From positions 1-23,115 of the forward strand of contig JAIPMN010039833.1 of NCBI GenBank assembly GCA_020650975.1: a DNA stretch of 23,115 nt, given 5' to 3'. The notes below the pieces were generated by a model. That model was not told the DNA's origin. It did not search any database and saw nothing but the letters and a program-made list of their open reading frames with translations. Shown piece after piece: positions 1 through 12,000 of the stretch. Position 1 is the first letter of the stretch. The number at the start of each line of letters is the position of its first letter. The position numbers were made by a program, and so were the translations under genes. Source of the DNA: Apostichopus californicus (Eukaryota > Echinodermata > Holothuroidea > Aspidochirotida > Stichopodidae).

Positions 1-98
1 CATCCATTTCTCAAATTTATAAAAACAAAATGGCCGCACAGCCTCGATCTGCCGAGCCTTCGCAGCACCCGGCAACGCATCCTGTCAAAATCGTCAAG
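1..98 (+). CDS. SZT2: SZT2 exon 1 of window (5' partial)
   Basis: The frame starting at base 3 is open from the window edge to the donor AAG|gtaagt at 98/99 and ends in phase 0, which fits the phase-0 acceptor of the next exon. It reads through an in-frame ATG at 30-32 into a polar stretch (AAQPRSAEPSQHPATHP). The frame from base 1 is also open, but its phase (2) matches no acceptor of exon 2. Frame 2 has a stop at 20-22. I treat this as an internal exon continuing from the left. The ATG with an A at -3 and G at +4 leaves open that it is a true start. Confidence 0.55.
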
Positions 99-3000
99 GT
101 AAGTCTGGTCTGGAAAACAAGCAGACTGTAAGGATGTACTGCAATGTATCGCTAGGGAACGAATATTGGGCATTTTTCTGTCTATTCTTCAAGAAAAGTT
201 GCCCATCGCTCTTTCCCTCCCGCTAAAAATTAAAACAAAAGATAAAGAAAAAAACGTGAAACTTTTAGATCATCATGATTCATTGTGGAATCAATTGAAA
301 CAGGTGGGAAATGGCCAGAGGAAAGTTGATAAATTTCCCCCCAGAAAATTAGTGAATATTTTCACCTCTGGCTATTAAAAACTGGCATGACTAAAAAAAA
401 TTGTAGAAGCTAATTAGATCAGATTGAAAAATGAGAGAAATGATAAGATGTTTCCATTTGTGTCCATTTCTTTGTGAAACGAAAATGATACATGATGACT
501 TTGAATGAAGTATTATAAAAGGTTGGTGATAGATTTGTGGCAGAAATTATGATTTTTTTTTTCTGTTCAGAGCTGGTAATTTTTAATTGAAAACTGATTT
601 AGTAATAATGTTGCTGATGATGTCATTTTTTTTTCCAAACAATTTTTGGTATCATTCAATCCACTTGCATGTTCACTTTTTTCACCCATTTAATTGTTAC
701 TAAAGCCTTTCTCAACAAACCATATATAGATATGTTCATTATATTCTCCACTCATTTTATTCTTGCATGGATCAGGCAGCTGTGAGTTGTCAAATGTACA
801 AATATGCCTGGATTTATCCTATCTGGACTAAATCACATATTATATCAAGTTTTCTTATCCAGTAGCTTGCTGTTTGAAATATACTGTACAATGTTTGCAT
901 TATAACATATCGTTACAATTTTATTAGTTTTTTTTTTGTGGACATATTTACTCTTTCTGCACCCGTCCCATGTTTTGCTATTATTATTAATTAATGATAA
1001 TTAATTAAACATATATATTCAGTCAACATGAATGAAGAGTGGTTTGTGGATATTAACAAACTATTTTCTCTAAGTTTGAGATTTTGGCTAGCAAAATGCT
1101 TCAAATGATGGCAAATGGCATTAGTATGTATCTGGTCACTTTGTGAACCACTCTGTAGCTAAGAATAAGCAAACCTGAACCGTTAATTGTCTCCTCTATA
1201 GACTGATCATACATGTTTTTGGCACAGTCATTGCTTTGTCCGTCGACTTCAAACTTGTTCATATTAATTGATCTCAACATTTAAAATTTATGCCATCTCT
1301 TTGATCAATTTGAACTGAATTTTTGCTTTTGTGATGTCGCAGATCTTTTTTTCATTTTGGAGAGGACACTTTTAAAATGTGCCTAGCTGTTTACAAATTT
1401 CAGATCTGTATAATATCTCTGGCTTAATCACCAAGCAAATATCCAAAAAAGCAAGTTCATGCTTCCTTTTGCCATATTTTATTTATTAGGTATAAAAATT
1501 AAGCACATGGAAGTAATTAACTAAGATATCAGCAGGCTGTAATTTATTGCTCATGTTAAATAAGACATTTCAGAGTTACCATGCGTCTGAAATTCCTGGA
1601 CATTTCGTCATTTTCTATCTTACAGAAGCATCTGGGGCGGATTTACAAAGCATTAGCCACTTGTCAGAATCAATTTGTGCACACAAATATGGGGGTTGGG
1701 GGAGGGGTAGGGTGGGGGTACCTCTTAACTTACACCACTCTCCCTGGGTGGGTTAACTTGTCGTCCTCCTTTCTTCATCCAAGAGTTCTTAAACAAGGAA
1801 TAAATCAGATAAGCCGCCAACTCTGGTAAGGTGACGCAAAGACCACTTTGTGTTTGTGCACCGTACCTTATCTGCTGGGTACAAGCTGCACATTGCCAGT
1901 TGTTCCAATTCTTCTGGTGTTAGATTTCTTGTACATAAAATGTCTGTGGTTAATGTTTTAAAGGGCCCTTTTGAACCTTTGACTTCTTGGTCTCAAGCAG
2001 AAAAAACTGTTTGGAAAATTTGAATTGTTTTTCTCTGTATTGCAAATGATTCAATGTTACCATGACAACCACAATCAATTTAAACCAAAAGAATGAAGTC
2101 ATTATTTCTCTATCAAATATGTACACATGAACACACACCCGACGCAATGTTAATTTTGAAATAATTCATTAAAATTTTAAGATACAGACGTTTTCGAAAT
2201 TGTCGTCAAGTTTTAAACTTTCGTTTTATTTGCTATCACATGATCAGCGTTCCACAGGGAGCACCCCAAAGAGCTCTTCCATATCCAGTGTGGACAGTGC
2301 CAGCAAATCCTCCAAGAGGCAACTGATCTTTGACAGAAAGGAAACAGCCCCATCATCGGACGGTTCACCGTTACCATCGCAACCGACCTCACCAACCAAA
2401 CCTATGTCAACTGAAACCAGCCCCAGAATCAGCTCGAGGGAGGTAAAGTAGATCCATTGCACAAACTCAAAAAAACTTTAATTCCAAATTCTATTTCTGT
2501 CAAAATAGATTTGAAATCTTTGACAGAAACACATTGTTGGATTTGTTTCTCTATTGGTTTTAATAAGCTTCTGGTTATTTTAAAATGCATGTTAGAAACG
2601 ATATTTCTTTGATGTTTGATTCATATTACTTGAGATGTAAAGCAGGCATTGAAATGATTTGTAGGCCCCACGTGAGTGCAAGAACCATGCTAGATCACTC
2701 AAAGTGGGCAATAGTCAAAACTTGAAAATCTTGTCCTCTGTGTAAAAACGTTACATATTTTCCCACAAAATGTGGGAAAGATTCACTGAAGTTGGCTTGC
2801 TAGTTCATTAGTACGCTATTGATTTGCCTGGTCTCTTCCTTAGGAACCGAGTTGGCAAGCTAGAGAACATGAGAGGCGGTATAATGAGGAACTCAACAAG
2901 CAGTTAAAGGAAGCTGAGGATGGCCAGACTGGTAGGCTGCATCCTATCTACTCCAATGTCACCAAGAAATGGCTAGATTTTGAAATCAATTCAAGTAAGT

Positions 3001-6000
3001 TTTTGTATTTTCCTCCGCACCTGCTGGGGTGAATTTGAAGCACTCAGGGGGATAGGGACAGGGGAGGGGGTAGGGACAGGGGAGGGGGTAGGGACAGGGA
3101 GGAGGTAGGGACAGGGGAGGGTTAGGTACAGGGTAGGGGGAAGGGGGAAGGGAGAGGGGAGGGGATATGGACACTGGGCTAGGGACAGGGGATTGGAAGT
3201 ATGATAATTTCATCAACTTTATGAAAAATACAGGTCTAATTTAGTCTAATCATCATCTATCTTATTGATTACAATGTTTTCTTCCCAAGGACAGCAGTTG
3301 TTCATCGCTTTTAAATTCCATTTCAGAAATATGCTCCATTCAGAAGATGACAAAATGCGTCCAGTCAAGATTTTCCGTGGATCTTGTACTTTTTGCACTG
3401 ATCAAGAAGCTGCCTCAGGTCTGTTCTGACACCAGCTTCAAGCTCTTCCGTAAAACAAGCAAGGGATATGAATTGTACCAGCCAGCCACACCAAAGGTAA
3501 CTTGGAAACTCTTTCGAAACTTGTGGAGTCCTTTATTTCTCTCTTTAAAAAATGAAGATATATTTGAAAGTCTCTACTACTTGTAACCAGAACACCAGTG
3601 GAGAAATGTTCTATCTTGAAATTAGTGTAAACTTTATTGGGATTGTACAGCTCACTTGGCATTGCTATACTGCGGTTATCAGTTTGTCTGTCATTATGAG
3701 CAAAAGATGTTTGCCCCTAAAATTCCAGATCTGCTTACAGTTAGTTTGAATCTTGCATTCTTGGTGAATCAAAATACCAAAATTTAGTTGAAGGAGAAGA
3801 ATAAACATGTATCATTCTCTATAATGTGATATTCAGCATCTGTTCAGTACTAAATAAATAATATAGGCGGATGGGATTGTTATCTGTCTAGTACTTGTTT
3901 GTACGATGTATGCTGTAGCCTCATAGGATATTGGTATTTGTGTACCTGAATGTATGCTGTAGGCTATTAATAGGATATAGTTATCTGTGCATGAATGTAT
4001 CATTTAGGCTAATAGGATATAGGGATTTGTGTACCTGAATGTATGCTGTAGGCTATTAATAGGATATAGTTATCTGCATGTGCATGAATGTATCATTTAG
4101 GCTAATAGGATATAGCTATCTGTATACCTGAATGTATGCTGTAGGCTATTAGGATATAGTTATCTGTGTACATGAATGCATGATGTAGGCTAATAGGATA
4201 TAGGTATCTGTGTACATAAATGTATCATGTAGGCTAATAGGATATAGTTATCTGTGTACATGAATGCATGATGTAGCCTAATAGGATATAGGTATTTGTG
4301 TACCTGAATATATGCTGTAGGCTATTAGGATATAGTCATCTGTCTACCTGAATGCATGATGTAGGCTAATAGGATATAGGTATCTGTGTACATGAATGCA
4401 TCATGTAGGCTAATAGGATATGAGTATTTGTCGGCTTGAAGGCAAAAGGAAAGTTAATGATATATGTATACAGTTGAATGCATAATATGACAATAAAAGA
4501 CCAAAATACTGTCAACTTTTCAGACCCTTTATATCACATTTCCCAATAATACCTTTCTTTGTCATTGTGTGACTTTATATTTTTCACAGAAAAATCGATT
4601 CGCTTCAACTCAAGGACAACAATGCAGCATTCCTAAACCAGGCAACCAGGAGAGCTTTGTTTTGATTGGTCGCAACGTCCACCAATGGCGTTACAGCTTA
4701 GATTACAATTTGAGTGAGGAGGAGACCAAAGCTCCCAATCTCACCAATCCACAGAGTAAGTTTCTGATATCTTACTTTATGTAATAATTTATACCAAGTC
4801 AAATAAGTAATGTTTTTATATTGTGTTTCCCGTCAACGTCAAACTGTGATACTTTGCACCTACAGGATCATCACCAGATAATTTCACGTATTAATAAATT
4901 TATTCTTGATATTAAGCAAGAAAGAGCAAAAGGAAGAAGAAATGTTATGCTATAAAAGTTTATGAAGATTGGAAAAGGGACAGAGAATTTATATTAAACA
5001 AATTTGCAAAGGAGTTTAAAATTATATTGTCTAGAATTGTGATTCGAACCAGTAATTCCTGAGGTTGATGGCTTGAATCCCATTTCTTGCTAAAACTGTC
5101 TTTGCCCTTTCCAAATTAAAAAAAAAATATGTATTAATGTAAAGTAGCTTTCAAATAAAGACATGGACTAGAAATTTATGGTTGTAGCAAACAGTCGTGA
5201 GTGTGTGTGTGTGGTAACTTTAATACGATTGTGTGTTTGCAGTGTTCCAATGTTAAAGGGGTCAGCTACACAAAGAGTATATAATGGATAATTTGTTTGC
5301 TAATTTAAAAACATTGATTCATCCAGTAATAAAAGTCTGAATGCCTTTTTTTATATAGGAAGGATTAGTATTTTCAACAGAAATATTATTTTTCTTATCG
5401 CTCAAACCAGAGATATTCTTGGCCTAACCGTTGCATAGAAGAATGTAGACAAAACCTTTGATCTTGTCGCCAAGTACTGTAACATTACTTTCCGATTGCA
5501 ATTTTTTTTTTTCCTGGTCATGAAGACATTTTTGATAGCTTGGAGTGTAACATTGCACTACTCACTCATGTGTGAAAAACAAGTATGGAAAGTTGAATGG
5601 GTGTAATGTGAATCTTAGCAACGAAAATCAAATAGCCGTTTTGAAATGAGAGAGAGGTTTGTGGAGAAAATACCTGGCAACATTTATGTTTGGTTTGGTT
5701 TCATTTTTTTTGTAAAAGGCCGCAAAAGTTATCAACAATTTTCACCATGCGACCTGAGCTCGCAAAGTGCCAAAGACGATTCACGACTTTTGGCTCTGAA
5801 GGGGAACTCCCAAAGTTTGCATCTGGTGCCAAGACAGAGGCTATTCTTGCTATACATCATCGATAAACAGGTGAGACAGTGATCGGATTTCGAATTAAAA
5901 AGAGTAACTTCTCTCGGAGTACAAAATGCTCGGACAATATAAAAAAAAAAAAAATTTTATAGCTTGTCACAATGGATGCTGTAATGATCTTTGAAAAATC

Positions 6001-9000
6001 TGTTATTGATCAAAAACAAGCCTGCAGCCACATATCTAGCTTAATCCGCCCTACTTTGCATATAAGTAGCGGGACTGAAGATTTTATCAGCATTTTACCG
6101 TTGTGACTATGTAACCTATAATTGAGTCTTTTTTTCACAAGTACAAAGTTTATACAGAGTTCATACAGTATTCTCTGCTAATTACTGGAGTGAAACAGGA
6201 GAGAAGTGGAAGAGTCTTGAACATAAAATTTAGCTCAAAAGTTGCAAAATATCACCATTTTTTGGAACTGAGCATCGGAAATCATATAAATAGTTCCTCA
6301 AAGAGGAGGGGAATACCACTTTCCCTGTAGACCCCATCGCCAGGCCACAATAATCACCACTTGTAGGGATTGCCAAGATGATGTACCCATAGACTCCTTG
6401 GCCAGGCTACAACAATATCCACTTCTGTAGGGTTGCCAAGGTGATAAAAGGTGAAAATTGGGGTCACTACAGAACAAAGTTTGAAAATGAGGATGTAGAT
6501 TTAGTATTCATTCTATCCCAAAATATTCAACCACCCAAAATACTTCCCTCTGCAGTATTTGCCAGACTTGATCAAGTAATTGTTGTTATCATCCACTCAG
6601 GGTACCACAGACTTCATTGTCAGACTCGCATCAGACTTGTGTCAGACTCTCATCATATTTTTTCTCTGTCATACCCATTATTGTCTTGTGAGAGCGTGGT
6701 GGCCAATTGGCTAAGGCGTCCGACTCGTGATCCAAGGATTGCTGGTTCGATTCCTGCCTAGTTTCATTACGTTGTGTCCTTGGGCAAGATGCTTTATCTC
6801 ACTTGCCTCTCTCCACCCAGGGGTTAAATGGGTACCTGTGAGGTAACTTGTCATTAGGCGCAGTATATAACTGCTGCCGACTGGAGGGATTGTCACTGGG
6901 ACAGGTTATCATTGACCAGGGGTAATATAACGTCTGTAAAGCGCTTTGAGACCTATTGCTGGTATAAAGCGCTATATAAAAAGCAAATATTATTATGATT
7001 ATTATTATATTGTGGTATCTTCTAGTTCACTCTGTATACTTACAACTGGTCCTTGGGGCTGGTCCAATCCTTTAGAGAATTCTTCAGACTCGCATCAGAC
7101 TTCTGTCAGACTCTCATCATATTTTTTCCTCTGTTCATACCCATTCTTATCTTCTAAGTCACACTGTATACTTACAACTGGTCCTTGGAGCTGGTCCAAT
7201 CCTTTAGTGATTTCTTCAGACTCGCATCAGACTTCTTTCAGACTCTCATCATATTTTTGCTCTGTTCATTCCTTGTCTTGTAGTGTCTTCTAGTTCACTC
7301 TTTATACTTACAACTGGTCCTTTAGGGATTTTTTCAGACTCGCATCAGACTTCTGTCAGACTCTCATCATATTTTTTCTCTCTGTTCATACCCATTCCTT
7401 GTCTTGTGGTATCTTTCTAGTTCACTCTGTATACTTACAACTGGTCCTTGGGGCTGGTCCAATCCTTTAGAGAATTCTTCAGACTCGCATCAGACTTCTG
7501 TCAGACTCTCATCATATTTTATTTTCTCTGTTCATACCCATTCTTGTCTTGTAGTTCACTCTGTATACTTACAACTGGTCCTTGGAGCTGGTCCAATCCT
7601 TCAGGGATTTCTTCCATCGTCTGATCATGTGGCACAATTCCAGGTCGCACCTGATGGACTGCCTGGTCATGCAGAAGATGGGTCTGTATCACCATAAGCC
7701 GTTTGGCGATACCGGACAGGTGGGTCTATTCTCTTTGTCATGCAACTTTACCAAATTTAACCGTCCAAAAATGTCTATAGATATGACACCTGTGATTGAA
7801 GATAACATCCTTAAAAGCTTCCCCCTATTTCAGTAGGGAGGCCTTGAAGGATATTCCCATGGGTGAAGTTGATTTCTTAACAATTTGATGGAAATGGTCC
7901 ACAAAATTAGCTTCTGGGTACCTACTTGCTTATTTCGGTAGGTCCCCTGTGCACCTGTTTCTTACTCCTTCAGCGCATAAAACCTAACAAAACTATGGGA
8001 ATATATTAGCCTAATGTTATGATATATGTATGGTTATCTGCATAGTAACACTCTGAACAACTGATCCTATCAAAACTAACACATGGGACGTTTTCACCCC
8101 AATGTTGTTTTATGAAAAAGTTTTGGAACCCTGAAAGTATGCATCTCTCCTGTCCTACAAGGGTATTACTGGGATGCCCCGATTGAACAAACTACTCATG
8201 AAAATGTGCTTGTGATTGAAGAATATTTTGAAATATTTGTTGACATATATATTTGAATTAACCCCACAAACTCCCAGGTTGAGTAATATGGGATTAAACT
8301 AATACTCTTGTGTTCTCTTGATCAGGAGGATAATCCATTCTGTAAATCCATGGGTGAGATTGATAGCCTGGTGAAGCAGCTGGTACCACCTAATCTGAGC
8401 AGCGCCAGTCACGGACCCTCCACGTCGCTCCCTCGATCCCAGAGGAGAAGGCATGCGATCCTTCCGCCCTTTGACGAGACCATGGCCATCGGTAAGATAC
8501 CACGGCCCCTTCATACTTCTCATTACAATGCTTGGAGGGACCCAGTCCTGAGGCACGGGGCACAGCTGCAGGAGGTTTGCAACCAAGCTCGAAAAGGTTC
8601 GTTTTAATAATTATTCGCTTATTTCTTGGTATTTTTATAATTGTTTTGTGCATTACCCGTTTCGTATTTAGTAAGATACTCGCGATGACTCTTAGATACA
8701 GCTACCATTCGACGACAAAATGCCACCATAGTTCCAGCTCGTGGGAGATATCACCTCTTATGGTATCTCAAACAAACATAAAGCTACGCAGTGCTCACAA
8801 CAGAACAAATCTGTTTAAACTTCATGTAGAGAAACATGAATAATTTGACCACAGGTTCCTCTACCTGGCCAGTACTGGTAAGAATTGTGAGCTTTTTCTT
8901 AGATACAAGGAGGGATATCATATTATGTGTAAATATTATTTAGCTCCATATTATGTGTAAATGTTATGTGTTATTATTATATAGCATTATATCATATGTG

Positions 9001-12000
9001 TAAATCTAATGTGTAAATATTATATAACATTATATCATGTAATGTTACATGTGTTAATATTATATAACATTATATCATATAATGTGTAAATGTTATGTGT
9101 AAATATTATATAACACATCATATTGTGTGTTAATGTTATGTGTAAATTTTATATAACATCATATCATATTATGTGTAAATATTATATAACATCATATCAT
9201 ATTATGTGTAAATGTTATGTGCAATATTATATAGTATCATATCATATTATGTGTAAATGTTAGATGTAAATGTTATATAAAAATATATCATATTATGTGT
9301 AAATGTTATGTGTTAATATAATATCATATAACATATCATATTATGTGTAAATGTTATGTGTAAATATGATATAACATTATATCATATTATGTGTAAATGT
9401 TATTTGTAAATATCATATAACATTATATCATATTATGTGTTAATGTTATGTGTAATATTATATAACATTATATCATATTGTTTGTTAATGTTATGTGTAA
9501 ATATTATATAACATATCATATTATGTGTAAATGTTATGCGTAACTATTATATAACATTATATCATATTATGTGTAAATGTTATGTGTAAATATTATATAG
9601 CATTATATCATATGTGTAAATCTTAGGTGTAAATGTTATGTGTAAATATTATATAACATTATATCATATTATGTGTAAATGTTACAATGCAATACATACT
9701 GCTGAGCTCTGCAAACTTTTCTCCGTCTCTCACTCAATAGTTATCTCGTTTCTTTGATACAGATTCCGACGTACAGAAAAAACTTCGCAACCTCTTCTTG
9801 ATCTGGCAGCAGAAGAAACGATCATATCAACCCATCAGTGTAAGAAACTAGAATCTATTCCATTTCAAGTCGTAAATGCAGATGTATGCAGCAATCACTT
9901 CAAAAGCTAGTATTTAATAAGAGATTGTTTTGTTTTGTTTGGTATAGAATATTATTTACAGACCTTATGTGCAATTATCTGATCAAGCAATCTACCGTGT
10001 ATTCTAGAGCAACTCTGTACCATGCACAGGTCAAAAGGTGGTACAGCTGTGCAGCTTTCGGGTACTGTACGGCATTTCTTGAAATAATAGACAACGTGTA
10101 TGTATGCTTTCACTGTTAATTTGCCACCATGCCTGTATAATCGATAAATCCCTCCTCCCTCCTCCCTCCTCCCTCCTCCCTCCTCCCTCCTCCCTCCTCN
10201 NNNNNNNNNTTGAAATAATAGACAACGTGTATGCTTACACTGTTAGTTTGCCACCATGCCTGTATAATCAATAAATCCCTCCTCCTCCCTCCTCCCTCCT
10301 CTCCACCCTAGAAGGAACACAAAAAAAAGTTAGAAAATAAACAACTTGTGAATACAAGCTAGGTTTGCTTAGATAGTCATTCATTTATTGTTATTTTGAT
10401 AACAATTGTATGATAATTATGCAATCTCCATCTAAGACAGGCAAAAAAGGCCTTAAAATGTGTTCCCTTTCTTCCCCCCCCCCCCCTCTTGTTGTCACAG
10501 GTGGACACACTAGAGACCCTCAAACAGCAGTCTCGCCTCTTAACCCACTGCGCCACACCCATCCTCTTCAGTCCGTTGTGGAGAAAACAAGTGCTGGCAG
10601 ATGACGACTGCGAACCGATCAGCCAATCTCCGGGTGGCAGTGTTCGCGAAGAGCCTTGGCATGTGGGGTTGCGTTACACCTTCTTACAACAGTACACCCA
10701 ATATCTAACCATGAAACGGTTTCATCAGATCGAGACAACCCAAAACTCGCCCAAAACCAGGTCAGTAGTTTCAGGATTGCGTGACATGTGTTGTTGGGCC
10801 GGTCTGTTGAACATTACAATTGGCTGTCAGAAATATTGACCTTAATTCCCTTTGAAATAATCAAACAATGGCAAAAATTCTGGGAAAGTTATAAACAAAT
10901 TTATAAAGAGCAGAGCATGGTCTTTTGCTCTCTTCAGACATACTTTTACTGTTACCCTTTGAGGGTGTGAATTGATGGTTAATAAATACCAATGCACAGT
11001 AGGCATGTGCATATGGAATTGTGAATCAACGTATTTGACACCTCCCTGAAGACAATTACTTTCATGTTTCAATTCTATTTAACCTATTCTGTTTTCAGCA
11101 GATTTTTTCTTTTTGTTGTTTTATTAGATTCTAATAACACTCTCATATTGTATCGTATAGCTTCAGTCTGACCAGCAGACACGGCAAAGAGGGCCAGTTA
11201 CCGGAGGGGCGTAGCAGGAGGGTAAGAAAGGCATCGGTCAGGTATATGCAGATTACAGTACTCGGTGGGATTATCCTGGCAGAGCTGTCATTTGAGGTAT
11301 TAAAATCATTATTTAATTATTAATACTAAATTATTTTCAGTGAAAACTATAATGCTCTCTGTTTCTCCCGAGTACCAACTTATCACCATGTAACCATTAA
11401 ACTTTTGTACTATAGTGTCTAGGCTTCAAAGGCATCTCAAAATGCCTCCAGTCTCCGCCATTGTTTGCTCGTTGAAAATTAAGGCATGAATCTAATTCTG
11501 ACTTATGTAAATTTGCCCTTCATCCAGTGATTATATTTTATATGGTTTTGATATTAGTAGGTTATTGTAACAATCAGTAGTGAAAAATTGAATTTTATAT
11601 ACTGCAGTTGTCATTGAAAATTAAGATATTAAACATCTACATGATGTAATTCTCAGCTTCAATAGCTGAATATGATATCAGAGTGGGTGGGCTTTTTGTA
11701 ATGGGCATCTCTAACATTTCTACTGAGGGCGCTGTTTTTACCGAGGGCGCTGTGATATCGGTCCTGATGCGGCTGATCCATTCTGTTTACATAATCTCCA
11801 ATGATTTTGTGTAACTCAATCTGTGTGCCATGTGCTAGTTTCAAACCATCTCGTCTTCAATTACGACAAACGAAATTGTCTACACAACTAGTGGTCTACT
11901 AGGAATCGCAGGATATAAGTCCAGTATCTTCCAATTCAGGAATTCTCAGTGATTTCAGAGACCGCAGCTTGTCAAGTTTTGCAGAAACAGACCAGTATGA

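Noticed and set aside
1547-1829. Two overlapping short open frames in intron 1
   Set aside because: No acceptor or donor in phase, no recognisable motif, and part of the sequence is a low-complexity G-rich patch.
2986-3216. Proline-rich open frame on the minus strand
   Set aside because: It is the translation of the G-run repeat read backwards (PYPLPCPYPLP), not a gene.
5035-5100. tRNA-like sequence on the minus strand (GGTTCGAATC B box, TAGCAAGAAATGG A-box-like)
   Set aside because: The T-stem and acceptor stem do not pair, so it is at best an old relic and more likely chance.
6441-7697. Open frames through the SINE and the exon 7 copies
   Set aside because: They run through repeats in frames different from the real exon 7 and arise because the repeated units lack stops.
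8915-9683. CRISPR array
   Set aside because: The units are contiguous AT-rich tandem repeats without unique spacers, in an intron of a eukaryotic gene. The other tandem arrays in the window likewise lack spacers.
11161-11221. Splitting exon 11 at the internal gtaaga
   Set aside because: Any following acceptor within the exon would make an intron under 30 bases, and the downstream residues continue the SZT2-like core in frame.
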